64,000 bases of DNA from Lachnospiraceae bacterium (GTDB lineage: Bacteria > Bacillota > Clostridia > Lachnospirales > Lachnospiraceae): positions 1 to 64,000 of the forward strand of contig JAQUXP010000017.1 in the NCBI GenBank assembly GCA_028692395.1, given 5' to 3'. This document shows positions 24,337 through 33,433 of this stretch, piece by piece (positions within the stretch are counted from its first letter, which is position 1; each line of letters opens with the position of its first letter). The notes beneath the pieces are model-generated. The model made no database searches and was not told the DNA's origin. It was given only the letters and a program-made list of their open reading frames with translations. Position numbers and translations under genes: made by a program.

Positions 24337-24354
24337 TACAAGTTTCGACTTGTA
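24337..24354. promoter_or_regulatory. Operator-like inverted repeat ahead of the export operon
   Basis: TACAAGT (24337-24343) and ACTTGTA (24348-24354) are separated by four bases. The repeat lies 23 bases upstream of the first adaptor's start codon, inside the probable 5' leader. A regulator binding site or a small RNA hairpin are both possible. An AT-rich stretch with TATAAT-like sequence lies further upstream (about 24395-24410). Confidence 0.45.
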
Positions 24355-24487
24355 CTCTAAATTCTACTCCATTTTACCACATACAGGCCTTTAATGATAT
24401 TATATATTTCTTAAGATGAGGATATTTTACTCTTAAAAATAAACTTACCTAAAAAAGTTCCTTTAACGGAGAAAAAAGCAGCAAAAA

Positions 24488-24522
24488 GGAGCATAGCTTC
24501 CGAAACCGGAATGTCTATGCCC
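24488..24522 (-). terminator. Intrinsic terminator of the rimP-ribF operon
   Basis: On the minus strand GGGGCATAG pairs with CTATGCTCC, an inner TTCCG/CGGAA extends the stem, and five T follow. It lies 27 bases after the ribF stop. Confidence 0.85.
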
Positions 24523-24548
24523 CACAGTTTTTATTGTCTGCTGACCTT

Positions 24549-25478
24549 TTATGCCTCTAATGTTTCAAAATATTTTCTTCCATGCTGCTCGTCCAAAGCC
24601 AGCTGTCTGCGCAGTGCCTCCAGCGATTCGAATTTTTTCTCCGGGCGCTGGAAATGATAGAGCATCACCTCTGCCTGTTTTCCATAAAGATCCTGATTGC
24701 AGTCAAAGAGATACGTCTCAACACCCACAAACTTTTCGGGAACCGTCGGTTTTACTCCAATATTGGTGATTCCATAGAATTCCTGTCCCTCGATGCGGGT
24801 ACGGGATGCGTACACTCCTCTTGGAGGAACCAGTTTGTCCATATCCGGAATCTGGTTGATCGTGGGTACGCCCATGGTTCTTCCAAGCTGATGTCCATGG
24901 ACAATCTCACCGATGATACTGTAGGTGTAACCCAGCAGTGCATTTACCTTTTCCATGTTACCCTTCTTCAGTTCTTCCCGCACATAGGTACTGCTGACCT
25001 CCCGCACTCCCGCCATCACTTTATCTATGACGATTACACGGAAACCATATTCTTTTCCGAGACGTTCCAGCATCTGCGGATTACCGCGTCTTCCATGTCC
25101 AAAATGAAAATCTGTGCCCACAACCAGAATCTTTGCCTGAAGCTGCTCCACAAGAATTCTGCGTATAAATGTCTCCGCCTCCATGTGCATGACTTCCGGC
25201 ACAAAAGGACATTCAATCATGGTCTGGATTCCCAGTGTCCCGATATAATGCCGGCGCTGTTCTGCGGTCAAAAGCATCTGTGCCTTCTGATGCTCCAGGC
25301 TGACAGCCGGAGAGACATCAAACGTAAAAAGCACGGTCTCCAAATCCTCATTTTTTCCGATTTCCAGCACACTGTCGATGAGTTTGCAATGTCCGCGATG
25401 AATACCGTCAAATTTTCCAAGTGTGACCACGGAGGGTCCTTCTGTATTAAAATCCAGTGTTTTAGTAATCGTTCTCAT
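24549..25478 (-). CDS. ribF: Bifunctional riboflavin kinase/FAD synthetase
   Basis: The 309-aa protein carries the FAD synthetase nucleotidyltransferase domain (about 1-180: VVTLGKFDGIHRGHCKLI, VGTDFHFGHGRRG) and the C-terminal riboflavin kinase domain (about 180-305: GHQLGRTMGVPTINQ, LVPPRGVYASRT, GVETYLFD). It converts riboflavin to FMN and then FAD. It is the last gene of the operon, six bases after truB, and is followed by a terminator. No FMN riboswitch is present upstream, in keeping with its place in a translation operon. Confidence 0.97.
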   Translation of the reverse strand: MRTITKTLDFNTEGPSVVTLGKFDGIHRGHCKLIDSVLEIGKNEDLETVLFTFDVSPAVSLEHQKAQMLLTAEQRRHYIGTLGIQTMIECPFVPEVMHMEAETFIRRILVEQLQAKILVVGTDFHFGHGRRGNPQMLERLGKEYGFRVIVIDKVMAGVREVSSTYVREELKKGNMEKVNALLGYTYSIIGEIVHGHQLGRTMGVPTINQIPDMDKLVPPRGVYASRTRIEGQEFYGITNIGVKPTVPEKFVGVETYLFDCNQDLYGKQAEVMLYHFQRPEKKFESLEALRRQLALDEQHGRKYFETLEA

Positions 25479-25484
25479 AATCTG

Positions 25485-26390
25485 TTATCTTTCCAGAAAC
25501 ATTTTCCGGGGTTTATAGATCTCCCGTCGTTCTTCATATTCAAAAACACCAACAAAGCACTGCCTGCTGTCATATACACGAAGCTCGTCCCCTTCCACAG
25601 TGGAAAGTTCGTTCTCCTGAAACTGATCGATGCGAAGTGCATTGCCATTGTATACAATTTTGTCGAATATCTCCTGGGTGTGTGCTTTCGGAAGCTGATC
25701 GAACATCTCTTCCACCGAAACCAGGACTGACTCTACCTTTTCGGCCCTGGCCAGCTCTTCCAGCTCAGACAGACGGTAAGCCTCCTCCACCTGGAATCGT
25801 CCAACTCTGGTACGGGTAAGATGCTCCATCGCACCACCCACGCCAAGCTGTTCTCCGATATCATGGCAGAGCGTCCGGATATAGGTTCCTTTGGAACAGG
25901 TAACCAGCATGGTAACCTGTGGCAGCTCCATGCTGCAGATCTGTATCTCATAAAAGGTGACCGGTCTTGCTTTTCGCTCCACCGTCTTTCCTTCTCTTGC
26001 CAGCTCATAAAGCTTTTTTCCATCCACCTTCAACGCCGAATACATCGGCGGAATCTGCAGCTGTTCTCCCACAAAACCCTCGATACAGGTGCGAACCTGC
26101 TCTTCTGTGACGGCAACATCCTTTTCAGCAAGGATCTTTCCGCTCATATCCTGTGTATCTGTATCCACACCAAGCCGCATCACTGCACGATAAGTCTTCC
26201 GTTCCTCCGTCAGCATATCGCAGAGTCTTGTGGCTTTCCCCAGACAGACCGGAAGCACGCCAACCGCATCCGGGTCAAGCGTGCCGGTATGTCCAATCTT
26301 TTTCTGTTTTAAGATTCTGCGGAGCTTCGCCACTACATCGTGGGAAGTAAAACCCGCTTCTTTATATATATTTAACACTCCATTATACAT
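25485..26390 (-). CDS. truB: tRNA pseudouridine-55 synthase
   Basis: The 301-aa protein begins with the TruB signature (NGVLNIYKEAGFTSHDVVAKLR). It has the catalytic aspartate in GTLDPDAVGVLPVCLGKATRL, the conserved KxYRAVMRLGVDTDTQD and the RTRVGRFQVEEA segment. A C-terminal PUA-like tail follows. It makes pseudouridine-55 in the T loop of tRNAs. It lies between nrnA and ribF, separated by 6 bases on each side. Confidence 0.97.
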   Translation of the reverse strand: MYNGVLNIYKEAGFTSHDVVAKLRRILKQKKIGHTGTLDPDAVGVLPVCLGKATRLCDMLTEERKTYRAVMRLGVDTDTQDMSGKILAEKDVAVTEEQVRTCIEGFVGEQLQIPPMYSALKVDGKKLYELAREGKTVERKARPVTFYEIQICSMELPQVTMLVTCSKGTYIRTLCHDIGEQLGVGGAMEHLTRTRVGRFQVEEAYRLSELEELARAEKVESVLVSVEEMFDQLPKAHTQEIFDKIVYNGNALRIDQFQENELSTVEGDELRVYDSRQCFVGVFEYEERREIYKPRKMFLER

Positions 26391-26396
26391 GTGTGC

Positions 26397-27359
26397 TTAT
26401 TCAACCCCTGTCAGTTGTTTTTCGATATATAGTGTAAGACTGTTGATGACGTCAAATGGCTGTCCCTGCATGGTACATCCCGCTGCACGAACATGTCCGC
26501 CTCCGCCGAATACAGCGGCAATCCTGCTCACGTCCACATTTTTACTGGAGCGCATACTGACCTTAAAGGTCTGCGGACTCAGCTCATAAAGAAATACTGC
26601 AACATCCACACCCTTGGTGTTTCTCAGCTGATTGACAATTCCATCCAGATCCTTTACTTCGATTCCGTAGAAATCAAGCTCCTTCTGGCGCACAATACCT
26701 ACGATACATCTGGAGTCCAGCAGCATAATGCTTTCTGTCAGGGTCCGGCCCATAATCTGATTCTGAATATAGGTTTTTTCTTTAAATGAGCTTTCGATAA
26801 TCTCCGTAAATGGAACGCCCTTTTCCATCAGCTTTGCCGCCGTACGCATCGTATCCGGAGAAGTACAGGAATACTCAAACACCCCTGTATCATGAATAAT
26901 TCCGGTATACAAAGCCTCTGCACAGTCTTTGGAGATCTTATCATCCTCCAGCAGATGGTAAAGCACTTCACTGGAAGAACTGGCTTCTGGAAAAATGTGA
27001 TTCATCTCACAGATACCGCCATTTGTCACATGATGATCGATACATACTGAATTCTTTACATGCTCCAGCAGTCCGGCTGCAACGCCGATCCGCTCAGTAC
27101 TGCTCACATCCAGAATCACAAGCAGATCATATACTGCATCTGCCTCACACTCTGTTCTGGCTTCCTGGATATCCTTGATATAAGCAAAAACATCCCTTGT
27201 TTTCTCCAGATAAACATCCGTCTGCATATCCGGATAATTTTCTTTCAGATACAGGTACAGTCCCATACAGGAACCGACACAGTCACCATCTGGATTCACA
27301 TGTCCCGCTATAGCAACACTCTGAACCTGATCCAGAACTTCCGCCAGCTTATTCATCAT
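26397..27359 (-). CDS. nrnA: DHH-family bifunctional oligoribonuclease/PAP phosphatase
   Basis: The protein has DHH motif blocks NPDGDCVGSCMGL, DVSSTER and CIDHHVTN, and the DHHA1 signature FGGGGHVRAAGC near the end. It degrades nano-RNAs and converts pAp to AMP. Several ATGs cluster at the start; the one at 27359 has AGAGGGG six bases upstream and is preferred over 27377 and 27365. The start lies inside the end of rbfA, implying coupling. About 320 aa, the usual length. Confidence 0.95.
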   Translation of the reverse strand: MMNKLAEVLDQVQSVAIAGHVNPDGDCVGSCMGLYLYLKENYPDMQTDVYLEKTRDVFAYIKDIQEARTECEADAVYDLLVILDVSSTERIGVAAGLLEHVKNSVCIDHHVTNGGICEMNHIFPEASSSSEVLYHLLEDDKISKDCAEALYTGIIHDTGVFEYSCTSPDTMRTAAKLMEKGVPFTEIIESSFKEKTYIQNQIMGRTLTESIMLLDSRCIVGIVRQKELDFYGIEVKDLDGIVNQLRNTKGVDVAVFLYELSPQTFKVSMRSSKNVDVSRIAAVFGGGGHVRAAGCTMQGQPFDVINSLTLYIEKQLTGVE

Positions 27360-27729
27360 CCTCATCCCCTCTACCACTCTTCTGATTCACATCATCTATC
27401 AGTTTCGACATGGTGACACCATATTCAATTGACTCATCCAGAACAAATGTGATGACCGGAGTGTTACGAAGGTTAACATTTTTAGCAAGCATTCTTCGGA
27501 TATAGCCTTCTGCACTTTTCAGACCTGCGATAGTGTCTGCCTTTGCTTTCGCATCACCAAGAACACTGATATAAGCTTTACAGGTCTTCAGATCCGGAGC
27601 GACTTCTGCCGCCGTCACTGAGGTCATCAGCGCAATCCGCGGATCCTTGATTTCACCGCGGATAATGTTGCTGAGCTCTTTTTGGATTTCTCCATTGATT
27701 CTTGTATTCTTTATACTGTTTTTTCTCAC
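27349..27729 (-). CDS. rbfA: Ribosome-binding factor A
   Basis: The 126-aa protein shows the RbfA KH-like fold pattern: RINGEIQKELSNIIRGEIKDPRI, the central VTAAEVAPDLKTCKAYISVLG and the C-terminal ITFVLDESIEYG. It helps mature the 5' end of 16S rRNA in the 30S subunit. It sits 32 bases after infB and overlaps nrnA. Confidence 0.96.
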   Translation of the reverse strand: MRKNSIKNTRINGEIQKELSNIIRGEIKDPRIALMTSVTAAEVAPDLKTCKAYISVLGDAKAKADTIAGLKSAEGYIRRMLAKNVNLRNTPVITFVLDESIEYGVTMSKLIDDVNQKSGRGDEDDE

Positions 27730-27761
27730 TTCATTACCTCATATATGAACTGTCTGACTTT

Positions 27762-30700
27762 CTATCTTGGTACTTCTACCATGATATAAGCTTCTACCTG
27801 ATCCAGTTCCTCAACATCGTTGAAGCCTTCAAATACAAGACCACACTCGTAGCCTGTTTTGACTTCCTTCACGTCATCCTTGAATCTCTTCAGAGAAGCA
27901 AGTGTACCCTCAAAGATCTGTTTTCCTTCACGGCTGATACGCACTTTACAGCCACGCTGGAACATACCGTCCAGCACATAGCTTCCTGCGATAGTACCAA
28001 CGCCAGATGCCTTGAACAGCTGACGAATCTCTGCATGACCGATTACTTTCTCCTCGAATACAGGATCCAGCATACCCTTCATGGCTGCCTCTACATCTTC
28101 GATTGCCTGATAGATAACACGATACAGACGCATATCGATAGTTTCCTGATCAGCCAGTGCCTTTGCCTGCGCATCCGGTCTTACGTTGAAACCGATAATG
28201 ATGGCATTGGATGCTGCTGCCAGTGTAACATCAGACTCATTGATAGCACCAACTCCGCCGTGAACGATCTTTACAACAACCTCTTCATTGGACAGACGTA
28301 CCAGTGACTGTTTTACTGCTTCCACAGAACCCTGTACATCAGCCTTTACTACGATATTCAGTTCTTTCAGATCACCTTCCTGAATCTGGCTGAACAGATC
28401 ATCCAGAGACATCTTGGCTTTTGTATCTTCAAGCAGCTTGTTCTTTCCTTCGGAAACGAAGGTTGCTGCAAAGTTCTTTGCATCTTTATCTGTGTCAGTT
28501 GCAACGATAATCTCACCGGCATTTGGCACATCACCAAGTCCCAGTACCTCAACCGGTACAGAAGGACCTGCTTCCTTCACACGACGTCCCTTATCATCCA
28601 TCATGGCACGAACCTTACCTGAGCATGCTCCTGCTGCGATATAATCGCCCACATGGAGGGTACCCTTCTGTACCAGGATGCTTGCAACAGGTCCTTTTCC
28701 TTTATCAAGCTGTGCTTCGATAACAAGACCTCTTGCTTTTCTCTTTGGATCTGCCTTCAGCTCCATAACCTCTGCGGTCAGAAGAATCATCTCCAGAAGC
28801 TCCTTGATTCCCTCATGGGTATGTGCAGAAACCGGTACAAAGACAGTACTTCCACCCCAGTCCTCCGGAATCAGTTCATACTCGGAAAGCTCCTGTTTTA
28901 CACGTTCCACATTGGCACTTGGTTTATCAATCTTGTTGATGGCAACGATAATTTCAACACCTGCTGCCTTTGCATGATTGATGGCCTCGATGGTTTGTGG
29001 CATAACGCCATCATCTGCAGCTACTACGAGAACTGCAATATCAGTGGAATTGGCACCACGCATACGCATGGCGGTAAATGCCTCATGTCCCGGGGTATCC
29101 AGGAATGTAATCTTCTGATGGTTGATGCTTACAACTGTAGCACCAATATGCTGTGTGATACCGCCTGCCTCACGGTCTGTGATATGCGTATCACGAATTG
29201 CATCCAGAAGAGAGGTTTTACCGTGATCGACGTGTCCCATAACGCAGACTACCGGCGGACGTCCCACCATATCGCCTTCGTTTTCTTCCTCTTCCTTCAG
29301 AAGCTCTTCAATTACATCTATTTTTTCTTCTGCTTCTGCGATAATATCGTAATCGAGAGCAATCTCCTGCGCTTTCTCAAAGGAAATCTCATGGTTTACA
29401 GTAACCATAATTCCCTCCAGGAACAGTTTCTTCACAATAACAGACGGCTGCATCTTCATCTTGTCAGCAAGCTCTCTGATTGTCATCTTCTCTGGCAGTT
29501 TGATCTCTTTGATTACTTCCTTCTTCTCTTCTTTCGGCTTCTGAATCGGTTTCTGAAGAGCCTTTGGAATATTTTTCTGATTCGGACGACGTCCCTGGTT
29601 TGGACGGTTGCCCTGATTCGGACGACGATCTTCACCAAACTTCTTGTCTCTCAGAGAATCTCTTGTTTTATCCTTATCCTTATGAGTGGTATCTCTGGAT
29701 GGCTTTTTCAATCCAAGATCGATGGTCTCTGTAGCCGGCTTGCGATCACGCTCCCCGCGGTTAAAACCACCACCCTGCTGGCCGTAAGGTCTCTGACCCT
29801 GACCCTGTGGTCTGTCTCCATATGGACGCTGACCCTGCGGTCTGTTACCCTGCTGACCGTATGGACGCTGACCCTGACCCTGTGGCCTGTCTCCGTATGG
29901 ACGCTGGCCCTGTGGTCTGTCTCCGTATGGACGCTGACCCTGTGGTCTGTCTCCGTATGGACGCTGGCCCTGGGGTCTGTCTCCATATGGACGCTGGCCC
30001 TGACCCTGGGGTCTGTCTCCGTATGGACGCTGGCCCTGCGGTCTGTCTCCGTAGGGACGCTGACCCTGCGGTCTGTCTCCGTAGGGACGCTGACCCTGCG
30101 GTCTGTCTCCATATGGACGCTGACCCTGGGGTCTGTCTCCCTGAGGACGCTGGCCCTGGGGTCTGTCTCCGTAGGGACGCTGACCCTGCGGTCTGTCTCC
30201 GTAGGGACGCTGACCCTGCGGTCTGTCTCCCTGAGGACGCTGGCCCTGGGGTCTGTCTCCGTAGGAACGCTGACCCTGGGGTCTGTCTCCATAAGAACGC
30301 TGACCCTGGGGTCTGTCTCCCTGAGGACGCTGGCCCTGGGGTCTGTCTCCGTAGGAACGCTGACCCTGGGGTCTGTCTCCCTGGGGACGCTGGCCCTGCG
30401 GTCTTACATTGTCAGCTACTGGTTTTGCAGCTTCCGTTGATGCTGCTGCAGATACTGGAGGTTTTTCCGATGCTGTCGGTGCAGCTGTTTCCGGTTTTAC
30501 AGGTGCTGGTGCTGCCTGTGCTGCAGGTTTTACCGGTGCAGCCGGTGCTGCTTCCGGTTTTACGACGTCCGGCTTTGCAGCTGCTGGTGCTGTGTGCTGC
30601 TTTGCTGCATGCTCGCCGGATGGTCTTTTATAATTCTTTGCTTCCTTGCTTGTAGCATTCTGCGGACGGAAAACCTGAATAATATTAGATTTTTTCTTTG

Positions 30701-30935
30701 GCTTCTCCTCTGCTGCGGGAGCTGCTGTTTTCTCTGCTGTTTTCTCTGCTGTTTTCTCTGCTGTTTTTTCAGCTGGCTTCTGTGAAAATGCTTTTCTCAC
30801 CAGTGCCTCCTGGGTTTCTTCCAGTGTACTCATATGACTCTTTACCTCTATATGCTTATCCTTCAGGAAATCCAGAACCTCTTTATTGGTTTTGTTTATC
30901 TCCCTTGCAAGCTCATGTATTCTAAGTTTTGGCAT
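27762..30935 (-). CDS. infB: Translation initiation factor IF-2 with long Gly/Gln/Arg/Pro repeat
   Basis: The 1057-aa protein has the IF2_N module at 1-50, an Ala/Lys/Glu/Pro-rich segment, then about 210 residues of ten-residue repeats ([10 protein letters not shown] type) at 178-390. A second IF2_N region follows at about 470-540. The GTPase domain carries [27 protein letters not shown] and NKIDKP, with domains II-IV to the end. It brings initiator tRNA to the 30S subunit. The repeat makes it larger than most IF-2 proteins; the catalytic part is intact. It lies between ylxQ and rbfA in the usual order. Very long frames on the plus strand across the repeat are artefacts. Confidence 0.98.
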   Translation of the reverse strand: MPKLRIHELAREINKTNKEVLDFLKDKHIEVKSHMSTLEETQEALVRKAFSQKPAEKTAEKTAEKTAEKTAAPAAEEKPKKKSNIIQVFRPQNATSKEAKNYKRPSGEHAAKQHTAPAAAKPDVVKPEAAPAAPVKPAAQAAPAPVKPETAAPTASEKPPVSAAASTEAAKPVADNVRPQGQRPQGDRPQGQRSYGDRPQGQRPQGDRPQGQRSYGDRPQGQRSYGDRPQGQRPQGDRPQGQRPYGDRPQGQRPYGDRPQGQRPQGDRPQGQRPYGDRPQGQRPYGDRPQGQRPYGDRPQGQRPYGDRPQGQGQRPYGDRPQGQRPYGDRPQGQRPYGDRPQGQRPYGDRPQGQGQRPYGQQGNRPQGQRPYGDRPQGQGQRPYGQQGGGFNRGERDRKPATETIDLGLKKPSRDTTHKDKDKTRDSLRDKKFGEDRRPNQGNRPNQGRRPNQKNIPKALQKPIQKPKEEKKEVIKEIKLPEKMTIRELADKMKMQPSVIVKKLFLEGIMVTVNHEISFEKAQEIALDYDIIAEAEEKIDVIEELLKEEEENEGDMVGRPPVVCVMGHVDHGKTSLLDAIRDTHITDREAGGITQHIGATVVSINHQKITFLDTPGHEAFTAMRMRGANSTDIAVLVVAADDGVMPQTIEAINHAKAAGVEIIVAINKIDKPSANVERVKQELSEYELIPEDWGGSTVFVPVSAHTHEGIKELLEMILLTAEVMELKADPKRKARGLVIEAQLDKGKGPVASILVQKGTLHVGDYIAAGACSGKVRAMMDDKGRRVKEAGPSVPVEVLGLGDVPNAGEIIVATDTDKDAKNFAATFVSEGKNKLLEDTKAKMSLDDLFSQIQEGDLKELNIVVKADVQGSVEAVKQSLVRLSNEEVVVKIVHGGVGAINESDVTLAAASNAIIIGFNVRPDAQAKALADQETIDMRLYRVIYQAIEDVEAAMKGMLDPVFEEKVIGHAEIRQLFKASGVGTIAGSYVLDGMFQRGCKVRISREGKQIFEGTLASLKRFKDDVKEVKTGYECGLVFEGFNDVEELDQVEAYIMVEVPR
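29773..30404 (-). repeat. 30-bp tandem repeats within infB
   Basis: Eighteen GDRP-containing units, mostly of ten codons ([10 protein letters not shown] or [10 protein letters not shown], alternating with [10 protein letters not shown]), plus a few 12-codon variants near the 3' end. Third-base differences among the units show repeated duplication followed by drift. The encoded segment is basic and disordered. Confidence 0.92.
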
Positions 30936-30952
30936 TCTACCACCGACCTTTC

Positions 30953-31261
30953 TTACTGCTCATTCATCTGTTTCGTTATTGCTTTCGCTAAGTTTTCATC
31001 TGTAACCGCAAGAGACGCACGAAATGTCTTTCCAATTGCTGCTCCTATCTCCTCCATCTTTCCGAAAAAGTAGATAGGTACCTGATAGTATTCACACATA
31101 TTCTGAAACTTTTTCTTTGTATTCTCGGAAGCGTCAAGAGCAATGATCACCAATGCAGCTTTTCCACCCTTCACGGCATTTTCCACCTGATATTCACCAC
31201 TTGAAAGCTTTCCGGCTTTCATCGTAAGTCCCAGAAATGATAAAACCTTCTTCTCACTCAA
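30953..31261 (-). CDS. ylxQ: L7Ae-family ribosome-associated protein YlxQ
   Basis: The 102-aa protein has the L7Ae/L30e/Gadd45 pattern ([46 protein letters not shown], then [18 protein letters not shown]). Such proteins bind kink-turn RNAs. It overlaps rnpM by ATGA (31258-31261) and lies 17 bases before infB, the standard order in Firmicutes. Confidence 0.93.
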   Translation of the reverse strand: MSEKKVLSFLGLTMKAGKLSSGEYQVENAVKGGKAALVIIALDASENTKKKFQNMCEYYQVPIYFFGKMEEIGAAIGKTFRASLAVTDENLAKAITKQMNEQ

Positions 31262-31527
31262 ATGTTTTCCATCTCCTTTTCCAGACTGTCATACAGCGCA
31301 TCCGGAATAGCCATGGAAAAAGCCCGCTCCAGTCCTCTGCTCTTTCTTGCACGGGCCAGACACTCACCGGAATGGCAGATATAAGCACCTCTTCCATTCT
31401 TCCTGCCTGTTGCATCTAATACAAGTTCACCCTCCGGGGTTTTGATCACACGTATCAGTTCTTTCTTGCTTTTCATCTCACTGCAGCCGATGCACTTTCG
31501 CATCGGAATTTTCTTTACGGTTCCCAA
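31258..31527 (-). CDS. rnpM: YlxR-family RNase P modulator
   Basis: The 89-aa protein has the YlxR signature (PMRKCIGCSEMKSKKELIRVI, DATGRKNGRGAYICHSGECLARA). It has four cysteines and a conserved basic surface. The B. subtilis family member binds RNase P RNA and modulates its activity. It sits between nusA and ylxQ as usual. Confidence 0.94.
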   Translation of the reverse strand: MGTVKKIPMRKCIGCSEMKSKKELIRVIKTPEGELVLDATGRKNGRGAYICHSGECLARARKSRGLERAFSMAIPDALYDSLEKEMENI

Positions 31528-31568
31528 ATAATCACTTCCTGCCTCTTCATTTTTTCTACGAAAGCTTT

Positions 31569-32726
31569 TTACTCCTCAGATGGAATCTCTTCGTCGGTAC
31601 TTGATATCTCTTCATAAGTATCTTCATATTCTTCCGGATAAGCTTCTTCCGTATATTCTTCCTCTTCGTAATACTCATCAAAATCACCGGCTTCTCTTGC
31701 CTGTGTCTCACTCTTGATATCAATCTTAAATCCGGTCAGTCTTGCTGCAAGCCGTGCGTTCTGTCCTTCTTTTCCGATTGCAAGAGAAAGCTGATAATCC
31801 GGAACGATAACCTTGGCTGCTTTTTCATCCGGATCAGCCATAACTGAGATAACCTTTGCAGGTGAGAGTGCATTTTCAATCAGAAGTGCAGGGTTCTCAT
31901 CCCAGTTAATAATATCGATCTTCTCTCCTCGCAGTTCATCCACAACTGCACCTACTCTGGCACCGTTCATACCGACACAGGCACCTACTGCATCTACATC
32001 TGTATCGTTACTCCATACAGCGATCTTTGTTCTGGAGCCTGCCTCACGGGCAATACTCTTGATCTCTACTGTTCCGTCTCTTACTTCTGCAACCTCTGCC
32101 TCAAACAGACGTTTCACAAGCTCCGGATGCGTACGGGACACAAGAATCTTTGGTCCCTTCGGTGTATCCTTCACTTCCAGGACATAAAGCTTGATACGTT
32201 CTGTAGGACGGAAACTCTCGCCCTTAACCTGCTCATTCTCAGTAAGCAGTGCATCAACCTTTCCAAGATTAATGCTGACATTATTGCCAACATATCTCTG
32301 TACAATACCGGTTACCAGATCATGCTCTTTCTCATAATACTGATTGTAAAGTACCTTTCGTTCTTCTTCCCGAATCTTCTGAAGAATCACATTCTTTGCG
32401 TTCTGTGTTGCGATTCTGCCGAATTCCTTAGACTTAATCTCAACGTTAACAATATCACCGATTTCAAACTTGGTATCTTTCATCTTTGCATCTGCAAGTG
32501 AAATCTGAAGTACCGGATCAAGAACTTCCTCAACAACCTCTTTTTCTGCGAATACGTTGAAATCGCAGGTTTCATGGTTAATATTAACCTTTACGTTGTC
32601 TGCTTTGCCAAAATTGTTCTTGCACGCCTGAAGCAGAGACTGCTCGATCGCCTCCAGCAGCGCTTCCTTGCTGATATTCTTCTCTTTCTCAAGAATATTC
32701 AGGGCTTCCAATAACTCTGTGTTCAT
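31569..32726 (-). CDS. nusA: Transcription termination/antitermination factor NusA
   Basis: The 385-aa protein has an N-terminal RNA polymerase-binding domain (1-125), an S1 domain (about 135-200) and two KH domains (about 200-345; [30 protein letters not shown]). It ends in an acidic tail rich in Glu and Tyr, as in Gram-positive NusA lacking the AR repeats. It controls pausing and termination. It lies 29 bases after rimP. Confidence 0.97.
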   Translation of the reverse strand: MNTELLEALNILEKEKNISKEALLEAIEQSLLQACKNNFGKADNVKVNINHETCDFNVFAEKEVVEEVLDPVLQISLADAKMKDTKFEIGDIVNVEIKSKEFGRIATQNAKNVILQKIREEERKVLYNQYYEKEHDLVTGIVQRYVGNNVSINLGKVDALLTENEQVKGESFRPTERIKLYVLEVKDTPKGPKILVSRTHPELVKRLFEAEVAEVRDGTVEIKSIAREAGSRTKIAVWSNDTDVDAVGACVGMNGARVGAVVDELRGEKIDIINWDENPALLIENALSPAKVISVMADPDEKAAKVIVPDYQLSLAIGKEGQNARLAARLTGFKIDIKSETQAREAGDFDEYYEEEEYTEEAYPEEYEDTYEEISSTDEEIPSEE

Positions 32727-32755
32727 CTTTTTTTCCTCCTGTGAAATGCTATGAA

Positions 32756-33223
32756 TTAAAAGTCAAATGCCAGTCGAATCAGAGCGATATCCGCTTTTTC
32801 GAAAACCTGTTCACTGTCATCTTCCATCATAAGTGTTACGCTGTTCTCATCGTACGCCTTTAAAACTCCGTAAAACTCTTTCTGACGATTCATAGCCCGG
32901 TAAGTACGAAGTTCGATGTCTTTTCCCACACTGCGTTTGAAATCTTTCTCTTTCTTCAGCGGTCTTCCAAGACCCGGAGAGCTTACCTCCATAATATAAG
33001 CATCCTCGATAAAATCTTCTGCATCCAGCTTTTCGTTGAATGCGCGGCTTACTGTCTCACAGTCATCTACCGTAATTCCGCCCTCTTTATCTATATAGGA
33101 ACGAAGGTACCAGGTACCGCCCTCTTTCACGTATTCCACATCTACCAGTTCAAATCCATGTTCTTCCACAATTGGTGCAATCAGACTCTCTGCTTTCTGC
33201 TCATACTCTTCTTTTCTGCTCAA
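32756..33223 (-). CDS. rimP: Ribosome maturation factor RimP
   Basis: The 155-aa protein has the RimP N-terminal domain (IAPIVEEHGFELVDVEYVKEGGTWYLRSYID) and a C-terminal SH3-like domain. The conserved MEVSSPGLGRPLK is present. It is needed for 30S maturation and is the first gene of the nine-gene operon. The 210-base leader ahead of it contains three hairpins. Confidence 0.96.
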   Translation of the reverse strand: MSRKEEYEQKAESLIAPIVEEHGFELVDVEYVKEGGTWYLRSYIDKEGGITVDDCETVSRAFNEKLDAEDFIEDAYIMEVSSPGLGRPLKKEKDFKRSVGKDIELRTYRAMNRQKEFYGVLKAYDENSVTLMMEDDSEQVFEKADIALIRLAFDF

Positions 33224-33262
33224 TTACTCTCACCACCTTTTTCGTAATTCTGACACAGCAGA

Positions 33263-33358
33263 ATCGAGCAGGACTGCCTGCTCGATTTCACTTTCAGCCG
33301 ATCAGAATCCACCTGTCGGCTATGAATCAAAGAAGAGTGGACATCGCGTCCACTCTTC
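33263..33358 (-). ncRNA. Three-hairpin leader upstream of rimP (candidate structured RNA)
   Basis: Reading leftward: hairpin 1 (33358-33332, 11-bp perfect arms GAAGAGTGGAC/GTCCACTCTTC), hairpin 2 (33321-33296, arms AGCCGA/TCGGCT) and hairpin 3 (33286-33263, 10-bp perfect arms ATCGAGCAGG/CCTGCTCGAT). Hairpin 1 could be the terminator of the upstream mscS gene. None is followed by a strong T run, so hairpins 2 and 3 look more like leader structure for the nusA operon. NusA autoregulation of this operon is known in other bacteria; that it acts here is inference. Confidence 0.45.
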
Positions 33359-33433
33359 ATCCAGTAACAATATTTAACATATACAGTATAACACTGGCTG
33401 CCGGTAAAAGCAAGGGTTTCTTTTTTTCTTTTC

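Noticed and set aside
29773-30404. Regularly spaced repeats as a CRISPR array
   Set aside because: The units are contiguous 30-bp coding repeats without unique spacers and code for an in-frame peptide within IF-2.
28653-30655. Very long plus-strand frames (up to 595 codons) with Cys-Leu-Arg-Met or Leu-Thr-Leu repeats
   Set aside because: They are antisense readings of the infB repeat; infB is unambiguous and the repeat composition removes stops from other frames.
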